The notes beneath the pieces were generated by a model. That model made no database searches, was not told where the DNA came from, and worked only from the letters and a program-made list of their open reading frames with translations. Both the position numbers and the translations under genes were made by a program. DNA of 64,000 nucleotides from assembly GCA_029959085.1 (NCBI GenBank), contig JARWIR010000002.1:31386233-31450232 (forward strand). The letters run 5' to 3'. Positions 42,056 to 55,855 of this stretch are shown in pieces (position 1 is the stretch's first letter; each line of letters begins with the position of its first letter). The stretch comes from Nemophila menziesii (taxonomy: Eukaryota > Streptophyta > Magnoliopsida > Boraginales > Hydrophyllaceae).

Positions 42056-45000
42056 TTACACTTTTTTGGAACTGTCAGGGGATTAGGGCCCCTTTGACAG
42101 TCCAGGTGCTCCGTGCTATGGTGGTTGAACATAAGCCTTCTGTGGCTTGTTTTTGTGAAACTATGATGACTGAAAAAGATGCACCTTTATTGGTGAGGAA
42201 CTTGAATTTTGAGAACTTTTTTGTGGTTAACCCACAGGGCAGTTTGAATCACTCTGGGGGGTTTTTGTTGATGTGGAATTCTCCTACATCCCTTTCTATT
42301 TTGGACTATGGCCCTTCATTTATTACCGTTTTAATTAACGATAATGTATTTGCTTATTACTGTGTTTTTGTGCATGCTCCAAATGCTTACGTTGAACGAC
42401 AACATTTCTACAACTATTTAACAGAATGGAGAGCACGCCATGATGAACCGATTCTCATTCTGGGAGAATTTAATGATATTTCTAATGCAAATCAAAGACT
42501 CAGCTCATCCCCTCCAAACCAGCAGTACATCCTTAACTTTAATATTTTCATTACTAACAATATGTTAACAGAAATTCAAACATATGGAAGCTTCTTTACT
42601 TGGACAAACCGTCGAGATGAACATAATATTGTACACTCTAGAATTGATAAAATTTTTGCAACTACAGAATGGACAGAAAATTTCCCTAATGCCACTGCAT
42701 ATCTTCCCCCTGCCGTGGGGTCAGATCATGCACCTATGATTCTGTTTCATAATGGACAAGGGAAGCGCAATATTAGACACTTCCGTTTTGAGACTAACTG
42801 GTATCTCCATCAACATTGTAGAACTGTTATTGAGGAAGCATGGAAGGTTCAAATTGTTAATACACCTTTACATGTGGTCTTACATAAAAGGGCAGTTACC
42901 ACAAACGCCCTCTCAACATGGCACAAGAATACATTTCCTAATAATAAAACAAAAATTAAAGAATTGGAAAGAAGACTAATGGATGTGATGAATGCATCAA
43001 TGGAGGATCAAATACAAGGCGAGGAGCAACTTATTCGTGACCAACTTATTATGTTTTGGAAACGAGAGGAAGTCTACTGGGCTGATAGAGCAAGAGACCA
43101 ATGGATACGATATGGAGACAAGAATACTAAATACTTTTTTGCACTAACTTCTAAAAGAAGAAATTATAACAGGATTGCTAGGATTCAAAATACGGATGGC
43201 GACTGGGTACAATCTGATGACGGTATCAAACAACAATTTAATACTTTTTACACGAACTTACTTAGGGAACAGGAGCCGGTTGATTTACATGAAGCCCTTA
43301 GGAATGTGTACCCTAAGGTTACCCAATCTATGAATGAGGCGTTAACTAGAATTCCAGATGAAGCAGAAATTAAACAAGCTGTTTATGACATGAGCCCACA
43401 CAAAGCCCCTGGGCCTGATGGTCTAAACGGTAAATTCTTTCAGGAATACTGGGACATTATTGGCTATGATGTGACTAACTTGGTGATTGATTTTTTTACA
43501 AATAATACTCCTTTAACACTTCTTAATGAAACACTTATTACCCTTATTCCTAAAGGAGATATTCAGATAGGAGTAGGGGATTATAGACCAATCTCATGTC
43601 TTAATTTTGGATATAAAATAATCGCCCGGATACTTGCTAATAGATTGCAGCTACTAATAAATGATATTACCTCACCTACACAATCCGCATTTATCAAGGG
43701 CAGGGCCATCCAAGATAACATTATAATAGCACAAGAAGTGTCTTTCTTTATGAAGCGCAAATTAAAGAATAACGCATGTTTTGCAGCAATTAAACTGGAT
43801 ATGGCTAAAGCTTATGACCAGGTTAGATGGGACTTTTTAAAACTTTTACTTGAACGGTTGGGTTTTGCCCAAAAATGGGTAGATTGGATTTGGAATTGTA
43901 TTTCTACAGTTACTTTTCAACTTAATATCAACGGGGAACGTCAACTACAGTTCCGCCCAGGACAGGGATTAAGACAGGGGGACCCACTATCACCCCTACT
44001 TTTTGCACTCCTTACAGAAGCGCTTATATCACTAATCCAAACCAAGGTGGATCAAGGGCGAATTCGGGGTATTCAGATTACACGTAACTGCCCGACTATC
44101 TCTCACCTTCTTTTTGCAGATGATTCGTTGTTCTTTATATCCCTGGAAGGCCAAGATCTTGAGGAACTTCAGGAATGCATTCACACATACTGCAACTGCT
44201 CCGGCCAAAAAGTAAATTATCACAAATCTTCGGTGTGTTTTAGTAAACAAACACCTGAATCTGATCGACTAAGAGTGGCCTCAGCACTTCAAATTGAGGA
44301 AACTGTGGACCTTGGAAAATATTTAGGAATTCCGTTATGTCACAAGAGGTCTAGATTGGAAACATTATCCTGGATTGCGGACAAAGTTTTTAATGAAGCA
44401 CAAGGATGGATAGCTAAACTTTTATCTGAAGGGGGAAAAGAAATCTTAATCAAGGCAGTACTACAAGCGATACCTTGTTATGCTATGTCAATTTTTTCTT
44501 TTCCAATTACCTTTTGTAGGAAATTGTCTACGATTATTGCTCGATTTTGGTGGAACTCTCTAGGTAAAAGGAAGATTCACTGGCTTGAATGGGAAAAGAT
44601 GACTGCAGCGAAAGTGATGGGGGGAATGGGATTTAGAGACCTTAAGCGTGCAAACAAGGCCCTTTTAGCAGCGCAAGCATGGCGTATACTGAAATGCCCT
44701 ACTTCGCTGGCTGCTCGGGTCTTGAAAGGAATCTATTTCCCACATGGAAACTTTATGGAAGTGAAACTACGTCAAAGTCGTACTTGGTCTTGGGCAAGTA
44801 TAATTGAGGGTAGAGACTTCCTAGTCGAACACGGGATTATTCAAATTGGTGACGGGAGGGATACTAATATTTGGAAACATAAATGGATACCATCAGGATT
44901 AATCAAAGATAGGCCGCAAGATAATACGATTGAAACTGTGGAACAACTGATGAACACACAAAAGGATGGATGGGACTGGGAAACAATTGACACGGTAATC

Positions 45001-46170
45001 CCCCCACCGGTTCGAGGCGAGATAGCACGTATTCCCTTACTTACAACGGAGGAAAGAGATACTTTCAACTGGCCTCATACGAAATCAGGAGAATACACTA
45101 CTAAGTCAGGTTATAAAATACTGTCACAAGTGGCCTCGGAAGGAATAGCTCAGACTTCTGGGCAAGCGGAACTCAATGACCCAAAATTGTGGAACAGAAT
45201 ATGGAAATCTAATGTTGCGAACAAAATACGATCTTTTTCATGGAAAGCTTGCCGTAATATCCTACCAACTAAACATAACTTATACTTGCGGCACTGTAGT
45301 GATACTAAAGAGTGTATGTGGTGTGACAACAAGACAGATACAGTGGTACATTTGCTTTTGACTTGTAACTTTTCTAAGCAGGTTTGGGCTGGAACAACGA
45401 TGCAGATCAGAATCCCAGAAATCGATCCAAATTCAATAGGTGACTGGATTACACAGCTCTGTGATGCATTGGATACTACCGTCTGGGACCAACAAGTCTA
45501 TATGACACATATGCAGCTAACACTTTGGAACATATGGAAGGCTAAAATGAAAATGGTACATGAAAGTGTTCATATCATGCCGAATACTGTTATTATGTCT
45601 ATCCTTGCAGGAATGAAAGATTTATATGGACCAGATTGGGGCCAAACACCCTTGGAAACACCAAGAGGCCCTCCAGATATGGTGGCAGATCCATGGAACA
45701 ATGTGGAATTTGGAAATACTAAATTTATTTATACACGTGACGCATCTTTCAAATCAAAAGCAGAACTTAGTGGAATCGGCATAGTCAAACGTGAGACTAG
45801 TTCGGGACAAAGAGTGACTTTCTCTAAACCCATCTGGACAGATTCAGCGGCTGAAGGGGAAGCAATTGCAGTTCTTGAAGCGGCTCAGATGAGTCTCGCC
45901 CAACCGGAGGATAGAACCGTCATCTGTTCAGACAACCTTGATCTTATTCAAGGTATTTAGTCGTTGCCAGCGGCGTGGTGGAAAGTCCGACCGTATGTCA
46001 AGCGGATCAGAAAGATTGCTGAAGAACATCACAACCTGTTTTTTAGACATCTACCGCGAAGACATAATGGCCTGGCTGACCGTGCTGAGCGTAAAGCTAG
46101 GCAATCGGCATTGCAGTTTGAAGGACAATTTGGCATCATTGATGCCTTTACGAGACTTGGAATTGGTTAA
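42052..46170 (+). pseudogene. LINE ORF2: endonuclease, reverse transcriptase, RNase H (one in-frame TAG)
   Basis: Open from ATG 42052 to a TAG at 45958-45960 (1302 codons), then open in the same frame to 46170. Apurinic-type endonuclease at residues 1 to about 230 (WNCQGIR, GSDHAPMIL). RT about 400-760, with KAPGPDGLNGKFF, DYRPISC, KLDMAKAYD, GLRQGDPLSPLLF and FADD near residues 688-691. A zinc-binding region follows (WKACRNILPTKHNLYLR, CMWCDNKTDTVVHLLLTC). RNase H from about 1223 (YTRDAS, AAEGEAIA, ICSDNLD). The TAG removes the last RNase H block (FRHLPRRHNGLADRAERKA). Otherwise apparently intact. Confidence 0.93.
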
Positions 46171-46227
46171 TTTTGTAATAGGTACTTGTAGTGGTAACAA
46201 TCGTCCAAAAAAAAATGTAAATGATAA

Positions 46228-47495
46228 TAATGAAAATAAATAATTAGGATTGCTAGTATGCACTTATCCTTCTAAAATCAATATTCTAGTTATGAGGGTG
46301 AATTGAGCTCTTTTTGTGTAAATAGTCAGGATTCTATATTCTTCCTAACCCCCTTCCAGGTGTTCTTAGGTGTCAACTTAACAATTACCAGGGGACTTGG
46401 GTAAGGGGATCCTGCACAATGACAAGTGGTTAATCTTAAACCCTAGTGAATATCTAGTTATGCAAGCTCGTCAGGATCACTATAGCACACTAGACGTTTA
46501 TGTGGTGTTTCAATAGTTGAACACCCCTTCCAGGTGACCATCCAACTACTAAAGGATAAACCCTACATATGCGCATTTGCAAGGACTACAATCATTAAGT
46601 CAAAGAACATAAAGCAGATATATAAAGTAACTAAGTAGCTCAGTCCATTTAAAATTTTATCCCAAACAACATACAAATAAAGAATTAGAAATCAAAGATT
46701 ATACATTTGCAAACCCAAGCTATGGGAAACTGTGTTCATATCTAAAGACATGGGAATAAAACTAATGAATAAAGAGATTAGAAACAAAGTTAAGCTAAAG
46801 AATCTAATACAATTTACCCTAATGATAGAGGGATATGATGGAGAAGAGGAGTTTGTGACTCTCCAACTTCTTGTCTTCCTCGCTAGGTCTTCTTGCTTCT
46901 CTAGATGATAAAAATTGATACTAAGGACTAATATTCAAGAAAAGACAATATTTACAGAGGTAATAACTGTATTTAGAGGTTTTAGGTCAAAATCTTGGAG
47001 AGGAAGTCAAGTTTTTAGAGTCCTATTCCTTTTCAATTTTGTTTCCTAAAATATAGGACATGATACACACTGTAGATTGATATGGTCATATCTTCGTTAC
47101 TTGGCCAAATTCAGTGTACCATCTATCAAAACGACCGCAATTACATTATCTATGTGAATTTATAAAGGCTCCTTGAAATACATAATAGATAATTTGCAGC
47201 CGTCAAAACAGTGGACGTCGTTACAGCTTTGACAGTTATCCCTTTCCTAACTCAACTTTGTTTCGTTTTAAGTCTAGATTTCACCTTGGATCATCTTTCC
47301 TTAACTCCTTGTCATTGATTTTGCATCTAATTATTTCCTTTTACCTACGAGCTACCTGAGAGTTTCACATTAACACACAATTTATACCAAATATGCTATA
47401 AAACTAATAAATCTCTAAATCAAGGCATGAGTTAAGAATTTATCAAATAATGGGAAAAATCCCTTAATAATTAGCATAGTTCACCTAAAATGATG
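46228..47495 (-). other. Non-coding remainder of LTR D right of the LINE
   Basis: Part of the LTR described at 39928-47536. On the minus strand it carries GTTG-GATGGTCACCTGGAAGGGGTGTT-CAAC (about 46523-46553), a relative of the leader hairpin of A and B, and a CTGACGAGC miniloop near 46470. No ORF. Confidence 0.6.
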
Positions 47496-47536
47496 TCTCA
47501 TGAGTGTATTAATTCATCACAAATATGGAGACGTCA

Positions 47537-50318
47537 AATGGAAGGGGAGAGCTTTGTGTGATTTGGACGCAAGTATCAATCTCATGCCCAAATCATTGTT
47601 GGGGAAGTTAATTGGGAAAGAATGTCCAACCACCGTGGTATTGCAAATGGCTGATAGGTCCTTATCCCATCCTGAAGGAAAGGTGGAATATGTACTTGTT
47701 AAGGCAGATAATATGGTCTTTCATGTGATTTTATTATTCTTGACTATGACGAGGATAAGAATGTTCTCATCTTCTTGGGAGGATAAGAATATAGAAAATG
47801 GAGATTTAATTATGCAAGTTCAAGACAAGGAGGTGAAGTTTAATGTGTTTAAGGCAATGAAGTTTCCTAATTCTAGGGATGATTGTTTCCGCGTAGATGC
47901 CATCGATCATGTCATGCAAGAGATATTTGAAGAAACAAATCTTAACGAGGTGTTGTAGGCTACCTTAACACTAGACTTATACGAGCTATATGAAGAATTT
48001 TACGAAACTGGTTATGAACAAGTGATAGAGTCGGAGGAGATTAAACCCCAAGAGAAATATTCTATTGAATATCTTCCAAAACTGGTAGAAAAGCCTCTCC
48101 CATCGAACATGAGGTATGCGTATTTAGGTACTAATGATACTTTACTTGTTATCATTTCAGCTAACCTGACATGTTCTCAAGAAGATAAACTGTTACATGT
48201 ACTCTAAGACAACAAGGAGGCAATTGGATGGACTACCACTGATATCAAATGTATTAGTCGCATTTGCCAACACAAGATCATTATTTAAGATTAAAGTGAT
48301 ATCTAAGGTATTAGTCCTACCATTTTCCAACACAAGATCATTCTTGAAGATTAAAGTACATGATCTATTGAGGGGGGGGGGGGGGGGGGGATTAATGCCA
48401 GCAATGAAGGAGGTGGTTAGAAAAGAGGTGATAAAATTATTGGATGCGGGGATAATTTTCTCCATATTTGATAGCAAATGGGTGAGTCCAGTTCAATGCG
48501 TTCCAAATAAAGGAGGTATCACTATTGTCTTTTACGATCAGAATGAAGTTATACCCTTGTGAACTGTTGTTGGTTGGAGAGTGTGTATGAATAATCGTAA
48601 GTTGAACAACGCCACCAAGGAAGATCACTTTCCTCTACCGGTCATAAATCAGATGTTGGATAAGCTCGCAAGGAGAGAGTACTATATTGTTTCCTTGATG
48701 TTTATTTGGGATATAATCAGATTTTGTGCAGTACCAGATGGTCAATACAAGACCACTTTCCCTTATCCTTTTGGCACCTTTGCATTTCGAAGGATTCCAT
48801 TTAGATTATGCAATGCACCAGCCACATTCTAGAGGTGCATGTTGCCCATAATTTGGGACATGATTGACCATTTTCTTGAGGTATTTATGGATGATTTTGT
48901 GATGTTTAAAGATAACTTTGATAACTATCTTCAGAATCTAGAGAAGTTTTTAATCTGTTGTAAAGTGACTAATCTAGTATTAAACTAAGAGAAGTGTCAT
49001 GTCATTGTTCGTGAAGGGATTGTGTTTTGGCACAAGGTATCGAGAAAATGTATGGAGATTGATCGTGCAAATATAGAGGTAAACAAGACTCTTCCACCTC
49101 CTATTTTTTTTTAAAGGTGTGAGAAGCTTTTAGGTCATGCTGGGTTTTATCAAAGATTTTTCCAAATCGCCAAACCATTATGCAACTTACTTGAGAAGAA
49201 CACCAAATTCCTTTTTTATTAAGCTTGTCTAGCGGCATTTTTGGCTATTAATAAGAAGCTTATCTCCACAGCTATTGTGGTTCCTCCTTATTGGAGCCTT
49301 CCGTTCAAGGTTATGTGTGATGCAAGTGATCTTGATATGGGTTTCGTGTAGGTTCAACACAAATATAAGGTATTTTGTACAATTTATTATGCTAGTAAGA
49401 CTTTCACAAGTGCACAAGTAAATTATACCTGTGACCAAGTAGGAGTCGTTGGTTATTGTACACGCTTTTGATAAGTTTCTTCATACCTTCTTGGAGCGAA
49501 ATTTATTGTATACGCAGACTATTCTGAAATTAAGTACCTCATGGAAAAGAAGGATGCGAAGCCACATTTGATTAGATGGGTATTGTTGCTGTAAGAGTTT
49601 GACACATATATTTGAGATCGAAAGGGGAGTGAAAACCAAGTTGCTGATCATTTATCCCGCCTTGAAGGTTTTAATGTCAATAATGGACCAGAGTTGGTCA
49701 AAGAGGTATTTCCTGATGAAAATTTATGTATGATGACTACAAAGGTTACTCCTTGGTATGCAGATATAGCTAATCTCATTGTGAGTGGATCTTTCCCTGA
49801 GGGTAAAACATCATTGAAGACTCCCTTTGGTGCACCTCCGTATTGCATGGTATATCATAAGGCATGTCACTTACCACTTGAGCTTGACTTGGGAGCATAT
49901 TGGGTGATAGCGGAGTTGAACTTAGATCTTATACTATCCAGAGAGAAGAGAATGATGAAGATTAATGAACTTGATGAGTTTCGTTTCCATGCATATGAAA
50001 ATGCAAAGTCTACAAAGAGAAAACCAAAAATGGCATGATAACTGAATTCGTGAAAAGGGATTTAAAGTTGGGCAAAACGTCCTCAAGTATAACTCCAAGT
50101 TCAGTAATAACCCGAGGAAATTGAGATCGAAGTGGTCGGTTCCTTGCATTTTGACCAAAGTTACGCTTGGTAGAGCTATATAGATTGAGAATCCAATTGA
50201 GCACTGCACCTTTATGGTGAATGGGCATTGACTGAATATTTACTATGGAGGTGAAGATATCATTCGTAAAGGAGACACAAAATGTGGGGTGATCATGTAT
50301 CTCCTTGAAGCCTCTTAG
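47537..50318 (+). pseudogene. Decayed Athila pol (C0), second copy
   Basis: Copy of 42-2819 with the same truncation by LTR D, the same stops, the same missing integrase core (near 49812) and the same LCDLDASINLMP protease site. Poly-G of 19 at 48372-48390. Minor differences only, for example an extra base near 49199 that changes ENTKF spacing. Confidence 0.9.
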
Positions 50319-50639
50319 CATTTGAGGTAACGCGCCGAGATTAGTGACATTAAACATAAGCCAATTATGGGTGAAAACCCAATCATAGAGTAGATTACTG
50401 CTTTTGTAGTTTATATATAATAAGTTTAGTATATTAAAATTTGCATCTTAGTGTTTATTACAGCGAATGGGAGAGACGTCTAGTATTTTGTTGTGTAGGT
50501 GGTAAATACATGAGTTTGGGGTGACTTAGAGAAGAATTTTGTAACTGTAGCAGCTCTAGGCAGCATACCGGTCCCACGACCGGCATACCGCCGCCCTCGA
50601 AAGGGCCGCGACGGTTACACCATGGTATAAGGTCAAAAG
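50319..50639 (+). other. C0 spacer, second copy
   Basis: Copy of 2820-3139, with the PPT-like TGAGTTTGGGGT near 50511 and the GCATACCG pair near 50563-50590. Confidence 0.7.
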
Positions 50640-51535
50640 TTTTGTGAAGTGATTTTTATTTTTAATTTTTGAGATTGTGGGGATCTAAACCCTATAATCT
50701 ACAACCGTTTAGAGGGTCGAGTACACGATTTTGTTATGGGTGATCACGGGGATCTAACCTTAAATCTGACAACCTTTCTAAGGGTTGATTCTAGGTTATT
50801 AGTTTTATTATCGGGTTATCGCGAGTATCTAACACTTATACTCACTAACCAATTTGGGTGTTAAGTTGACGTTATTTGGGGAATCTCAGGGATCTAACCC
50901 TTATACTCAAAAAAATTCTAAGGGGTGACTCGACGCTTTTGTTTTGTTTGGTAATCACGGGGTTCTAACCCTTATACTCGAAAACCTGAGGGTCATGTCG
51001 AGGTTTTTTAAATATCGCAGAGATCTAATCCTTATACTAGACAACCTTTTTGAGGGTTGAGTCGGGTTTTTTTTTTCGTGTGATCACGGGGATCTAACCC
51101 TTACACGCGACATATTTCGGAGGATGAGTCTAGGTTTTTATTTTTATTTTTGGGTGATCGTAAGGATCTAACCCTTATACTCAATAAATTTTCTGAGGTT
51201 GAGTTGAGGTTTTTAATTTTGAATTTTGGTGATCGCGATGATCTAGTTCTTATACTCCTTAACTTTTCTAATGGATGAGTTGAGGTTTTATTTTTTCTTT
51301 GGATGATCGCATGGATATATCCTTATACTCGACAACATATTTTTAGAGCTGAGTAAAGATTTTTATATTTATTTTTGGTTTACGAAGATGATCTAGCCTT
51401 TATACGCGACAACCTTTCAGATGAATTGTGTCGAGATTTTATTTTTAATATTTGGGTGATAGCGGGGATCCAACCCCTACACTCGACAATACTTCTAATG
51501 GTTGAGTTGAGCTTATTATTTTTAGTTTTGGGTGA
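50640..51535 (+). repeat. Hairpin-forming minisatellite, second copy
   Basis: Copy of 3140-4037 ending in the ggtga target site (51531-51535) of the second element A. Confidence 0.85.
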
Positions 51536-53303
51536 TGATGTCTCCCTATTTCTTCTAATTATTAGCCCTTTGGAGACATCGTTTTAGGTGAATAAATGAC
51601 TTATTTGATAGACTTTTATGCGTATTTGATCATATTGCACTTTCTCCCCTTGGAAATTGACTATTTGCATTTTTAGAGCTTTTATGCGTAAATTTGATTG
51701 TTTTTAATGCAAAGTTAGTAGGTTCTTGAATTTCATGAAAGAACAATCCATGGAGGAGAAGTGAGAATTAAAGTCTTAGGGTATTTTAGAGTGTTAGGAA
51801 GTACTTTTACTCGAGTTTCTATTTTTAGAGTGCACTTTCCTATTTCTAGTCTTGAATTATTGATTTGTTCTCTTTAAAGCATATGCGGTTTAATTATTTA
51901 TTTATTGCAAAGCTTTAAAAGATATATGGTAATTAATTAGAGACCAAGTCAAGTCAAAGAAGTAAAGAAAATAGATTTACATGGAAATAAGAAGATTAAG
52001 GAAGGATATATGCAAATAAGGAAAAGATAAAGCTGCCTTATGAATCTGAAATTCCAGCCACGTTTCAAAGACAAGTCCATAACTTAAGATTGGGTAGGAA
52101 TTTGGGCGAGTGGTCTGCACCAATGGAAATAGCTTTCCGAGACAAGCGGTTTTGAATATTGCAACGCGTCAAACAGATAAGTATTGAATGAGATATGACC
52201 AAAACAAATCAGCAGCAGAATCTTACCTTTCCTAGATTTTAGGGCTACGAATTTAAGAGTTCTTAACTTGTCTTCCACTCCAAGTAAATTCGACCTAGGG
52301 CTTGCTAACACCTATAAATACACCTCTTAGCCTCCTCTTTTCACACACTTCGGAGAATTACACAAGAGGCTTAAGGTTTTCAAGTCAGAGCAAGAAGGCA
52401 AGGAGAAGCTAGTGCTAGAGGAATCATGTTCTTCCATCAACAGTCATCCTACCCTTTAGGTTATTAATTTATCTTTTGTATTTGAACATGAACTCCTTTT
52501 ATTTATTGTTAGTCTTTAATTTTATTATGAGCTAAATTTCCATATACTTGAGAATCGCATTAAAGGGATGAACCTTAATTAATTAATCTATGTTTTGAAT
52601 TTGGGATTATTTAGATTTAAATTGATTAGAGTTTTATATATTGGATATTACTTTGTTTTTATTATTTCTTTTAGGAACAACTAGAAATAGCTTTTAGTAT
52701 TTGGGCTATTCACTTTAGTGGCGAAGTGATCATCCGACATGGGGGTTTGAATACAGATCTAGCTAATACCCGTGTAATGTCCGTTATTGACCGACAGGCT
52801 TAACTAGTTACATAGCCAAAGAGGTAAAATCATATCATCCGAAGAGGCATATTCGACCATACAGGTGTTTATAGTACTTTTGGATAGCTCTTAGGTCCAC
52901 CCGACAGGGGGCTAGGAGATATTAGAGTCCCGACTAATATTATAATTCCAATTCTACCCTTAAACATAGCATAGATTATATTGATTTAGTGTGGATTCTT
53001 TACGAGACTCAAGTATCTCTCTCATCTAAAGTTAGTCATTTATTTGCTTTATTTCTTTCTAGTTAATTTACTTTTAGTTTTTATTTTATTTGCATCTTTA
53101 ATTTACAAAAACCAAACAAAAATCTTATCTTTTACTTTTCTGTTTAGCAATTATTCGTACTACTTGATTAATATTTGGGTTGAACCTAATCTGTCCCTAA
53201 GAATGAACTTGATTATCATATATTACTTGGGACAACTGTACACTTGCAGTTTGTGGTTCCTCTTTATTTATCACTTTATTTTCTAACACCCTAGGACCCA
53301 TCG
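51536..53303 (+). repeat. 5' LTR of second element A
   Basis: Copy of 4038-5805. TATA at 52313-52320. Leader hairpin at 52888-52918 with CTCTTAG/CTAGGAG, where the C-to-T change leaves a G-U pair in RNA. Confidence 0.93.
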
Positions 53304-53309
53304 AGCTTT

Positions 53310-53328
53310 TGGCGCCGCTGCCGGGGAC
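53310..53328 (+). promoter_or_regulatory. Primer binding site of second element A
   Basis: TGGCGCCGCTGCCGGGGAC, unchanged from 5812-5830. Confidence 0.9.
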
Positions 53329-53432
53329 GGTAGCGTGTGACCCCGGTGTTACTCTTTAGTAGTTTAATTGTTTTATATTTCAGTTTTACGCTTTGGGTTG
53401 TCTTTCTTTCTCAGGTTTACAGGTTTTGATAT

Positions 53433-54310
53433 ATGCTTGGAGATATCGTGATTCTTGCAAATCCTGAAAACCTAGTTCGAGAAGCAAACAAAAGAAAGAG
53501 AGAAGCTAAAGCAAAAGAGTTAGAGGAGTAATTAGCAAGAGAAGCAATGGCTGATGATCATGAAATCGATCCTCCTCTTGTTCCTCTTGTTCCACAAGTT
53601 CAACCTCCTCAGAACAATGATTTGTGGTTTATCAATGGCCCTGAACAAGCTCCATTACAAGCTCCTGCCCTCGGAATTGGCCCAGAAAATATTAATGTCG
53701 AGAGATTCAAACCCGATCCTGGTATGTTATCTCTATTTCAGAGTTATGGAAATTTCCTAGGAGCACCTAGCGAAGATCCAATCCGTGCTTTACAGAAGTT
53801 CATGCAAATCTGCGATTCCTATATGACGCAAGGAGTAACAAGAGATCAGATGTATTTTGCGAATTTTAGGTATTTCGTTATTGATGGAGCAAGTGAATGG
53901 CATTATTCTCACGAACCCGGAGCAAATACAACATGGAACGTATTACAAACTGCGTTCTTCGACAGATACTACCCAACGAATATGAGATTAGACGCGCAAG
54001 TCGAAGTGACTTCATTCAAACAAGATCAAGACGAAACTTTGGGTAGAAGTTGAAAGAGATTTCAGATTTGTTTAAGAAGAGTCCCTGATCATGGCTCACA
54101 GAGATTCAACAGATGAAGATATTTTACCGAGGACTTGATGGCTCTTCAAGAAAGGATCTAGACTTGCTTTGTGGTGGTGGATTTCTACAGGTACAACCAG
54201 TCCATGCTAAGATTATTTTAAATAGAATAGTTACAAATGAGATGGGTTGGAACACCGTGAGAACACCTATCTGAGGTGGAAGAGAAAATAGTGCTCTCAT
54301 TGAGCAACAA
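53433..54310 (+). pseudogene. gag: Athila gag N-terminal half, second element A
   Basis: Same start (ATG 53433), same TAA (53529-53531) and same TGA in GRSW (54051-54053) as copy 1, so these breaks predate the duplication. The acceptor-like TTTCTCAGG before the ATG is canonical here but TCTCAAG in copy 1. Confidence 0.9.
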
Positions 54311-55855
54311 TTGAAACAGCTTACTCTAGCTGTTACAAAAAGTGTTGCAGGTAGAATAGAAGATGTTAATGTTACACAAGGAGTTTATGGGTGCTCTAAC
54401 TGCGGTACACAAGATCATGATTGGGAGCATTGTCAAAACAATCCAGAAGCTGTAATGTTTATTTCCAACCAAGGAAATTATAATTCAAGTGGTCAAGGTT
54501 ATCAACCGAATAGAAACCATCCAGGTTTCCAATATTCAAATCCAAATGGAGCCGCTAATCCAACTTATGAATATCAACCGCGTCCCCAAGGTAACAACTT
54601 TCAACCAAGACCTCAGAACAACTACCAAGGTGGACAAGCTTACGGAAATCAAGCTCAGAGACAACCTCATCAAGATGCTTACACCGAGATCATGAATCCA
54701 AAAGCTCTACCTGCTCAACCTCAAGAAGGCGCTTTAGATATTCAGCAAACCTTGACGACGTTAATCAACGTGCAAACGAAGACTATCCTAGATCAGCAAT
54801 CTACATCTGCATCACTTAAAATGTTAGAGAATCAGCTAGCTCAAATATCAAAACAATTGAATCAAAGTCAACAAGGACAATTACCGAGTGACACTGAAGA
54901 ACCCAAGAAACGAGAGGATTGTAATGCAGTAACACTTAGAAGTGGTAAGAAGCTCCCACCACCTCTTTTTCCCGTGATGAAAGAAAAAGAAACAACTGTG
55001 AAAGAGAAACCGGCAAAAGATGTGGTGGAGGAAGAAGATGAACCTGAAGTAGTGGAAGTGGATAAGATTCCGGAAAAGCCAAAATCCAAAGATGTTACAG
55101 AAACCCGTCCTCCTCCACCTTTTCCCTCAAGAGTTCAAAAGAAAGGAGACATGGCTGACTATCAGAAGTTCTTGAATATGGTATGTGGTCTAAATATTAG
55201 CGTCCCGTTCTTAGATGCTATCAGAGATGTGCCAAAGTATGTTATATTCTTGAAAAGAGCCATTACCAACAAGAGACCATACCGTGAGAATGAGATGATA
55301 GGATTGCCAGAAGAATGCAGTGCTATATGCCAAAGTAAGTTGCCACCTAAACTACTTGATCCTGGGAGTTTTTCGATTCCTATTTCTATTGGTAATGAGT
55401 GGCAAGGGAAAGCTTTGTGTGAATTGGGTGCGATTATTAATTTGATACCCAAGTCAATTTTCGAACAACTGAAGATAGGAAACACAAGACCTACTTCCAT
55501 GATCCTGCAAATGGCTGATAGATCCCTCGCTCATCTAGAGGGACGAATAGAAGATGTCCTCGTCAAGGCAGATACTTTCATTATTCCCGTTGATTTTGTT
55601 ATACTTGAATACGACGCTGATAGGAATGTCCCCTTCATCTTGGGTCGACCATTCCTAGCCACGAGGCGTACTGTTATTGATGTAGAAAACAGAGAATTGA
55701 CCATGCGAATCCAAGACGAGAAGGTAAAGTTCAACGTGTTTAGGGCCATGAAGTTTCCAGATCCTCCAGTGGAGTGTTTCCGAATGGATGTACTAGACTT
55801 AACTACGCAAGAAGTATTTGATTGTATGAATTTTAACGATATTAAGCGGCCCTAA
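54311..55855 (+). pseudogene. Gag C-terminus with CCHC knuckle and protease, second element A
   Basis: 514 codons. CCHC knuckle CSNCGTQDHDWEHC, acidic tether and protease with LCELGAIINLIP, as in copy 1. It ends MNFNDIKRP at 55855. One T more than copy 1 restores NFND, but the frame still breaks in the following linker. Confidence 0.92.

Larger units (their letters stand above)
40184..46212 (+). mobile_element. L1-type plant LINE, full length, inserted in LTR D
   Basis: About 6.03 kb flanked by a perfect 15-bp target duplication AAATGTAAATGATAA (40169-40183 and 46213-46227). It ends in a short A run (from 46207). It holds an ORF1 region and an ORF2 with endonuclease, RT, zinc-binding region and RNase H. 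The plus orientation is opposite to the host LTR. The intact 5' region and TSD indicate a complete, fairly recent insertion. Confidence 0.95.
39928..47536 (-). repeat. 5' LTR of element D, minus strand, split by the LINE
   Basis: On the minus strand the LTR starts TGACGTCTCC at 47536 and ends CCCTACCA at 39928. With the LINE and one TSD copy removed it is about 1.57 kb. The tip fold-back (GTCTC/GAGAC) and LTR text (AAGGGATTTTTCCC near 47455) match LTR C. The right edge lies inside the protease of the second C0 copy, which resumes at 47537. Confidence 0.87.

Noticed and set aside
33590..47536. C and D as the two ends of one inverted element
   Set aside because: Flanking bases (gacag before 33590, aatgg after 47536) are not a target duplication, and each unit has its own gag-derived sequence.
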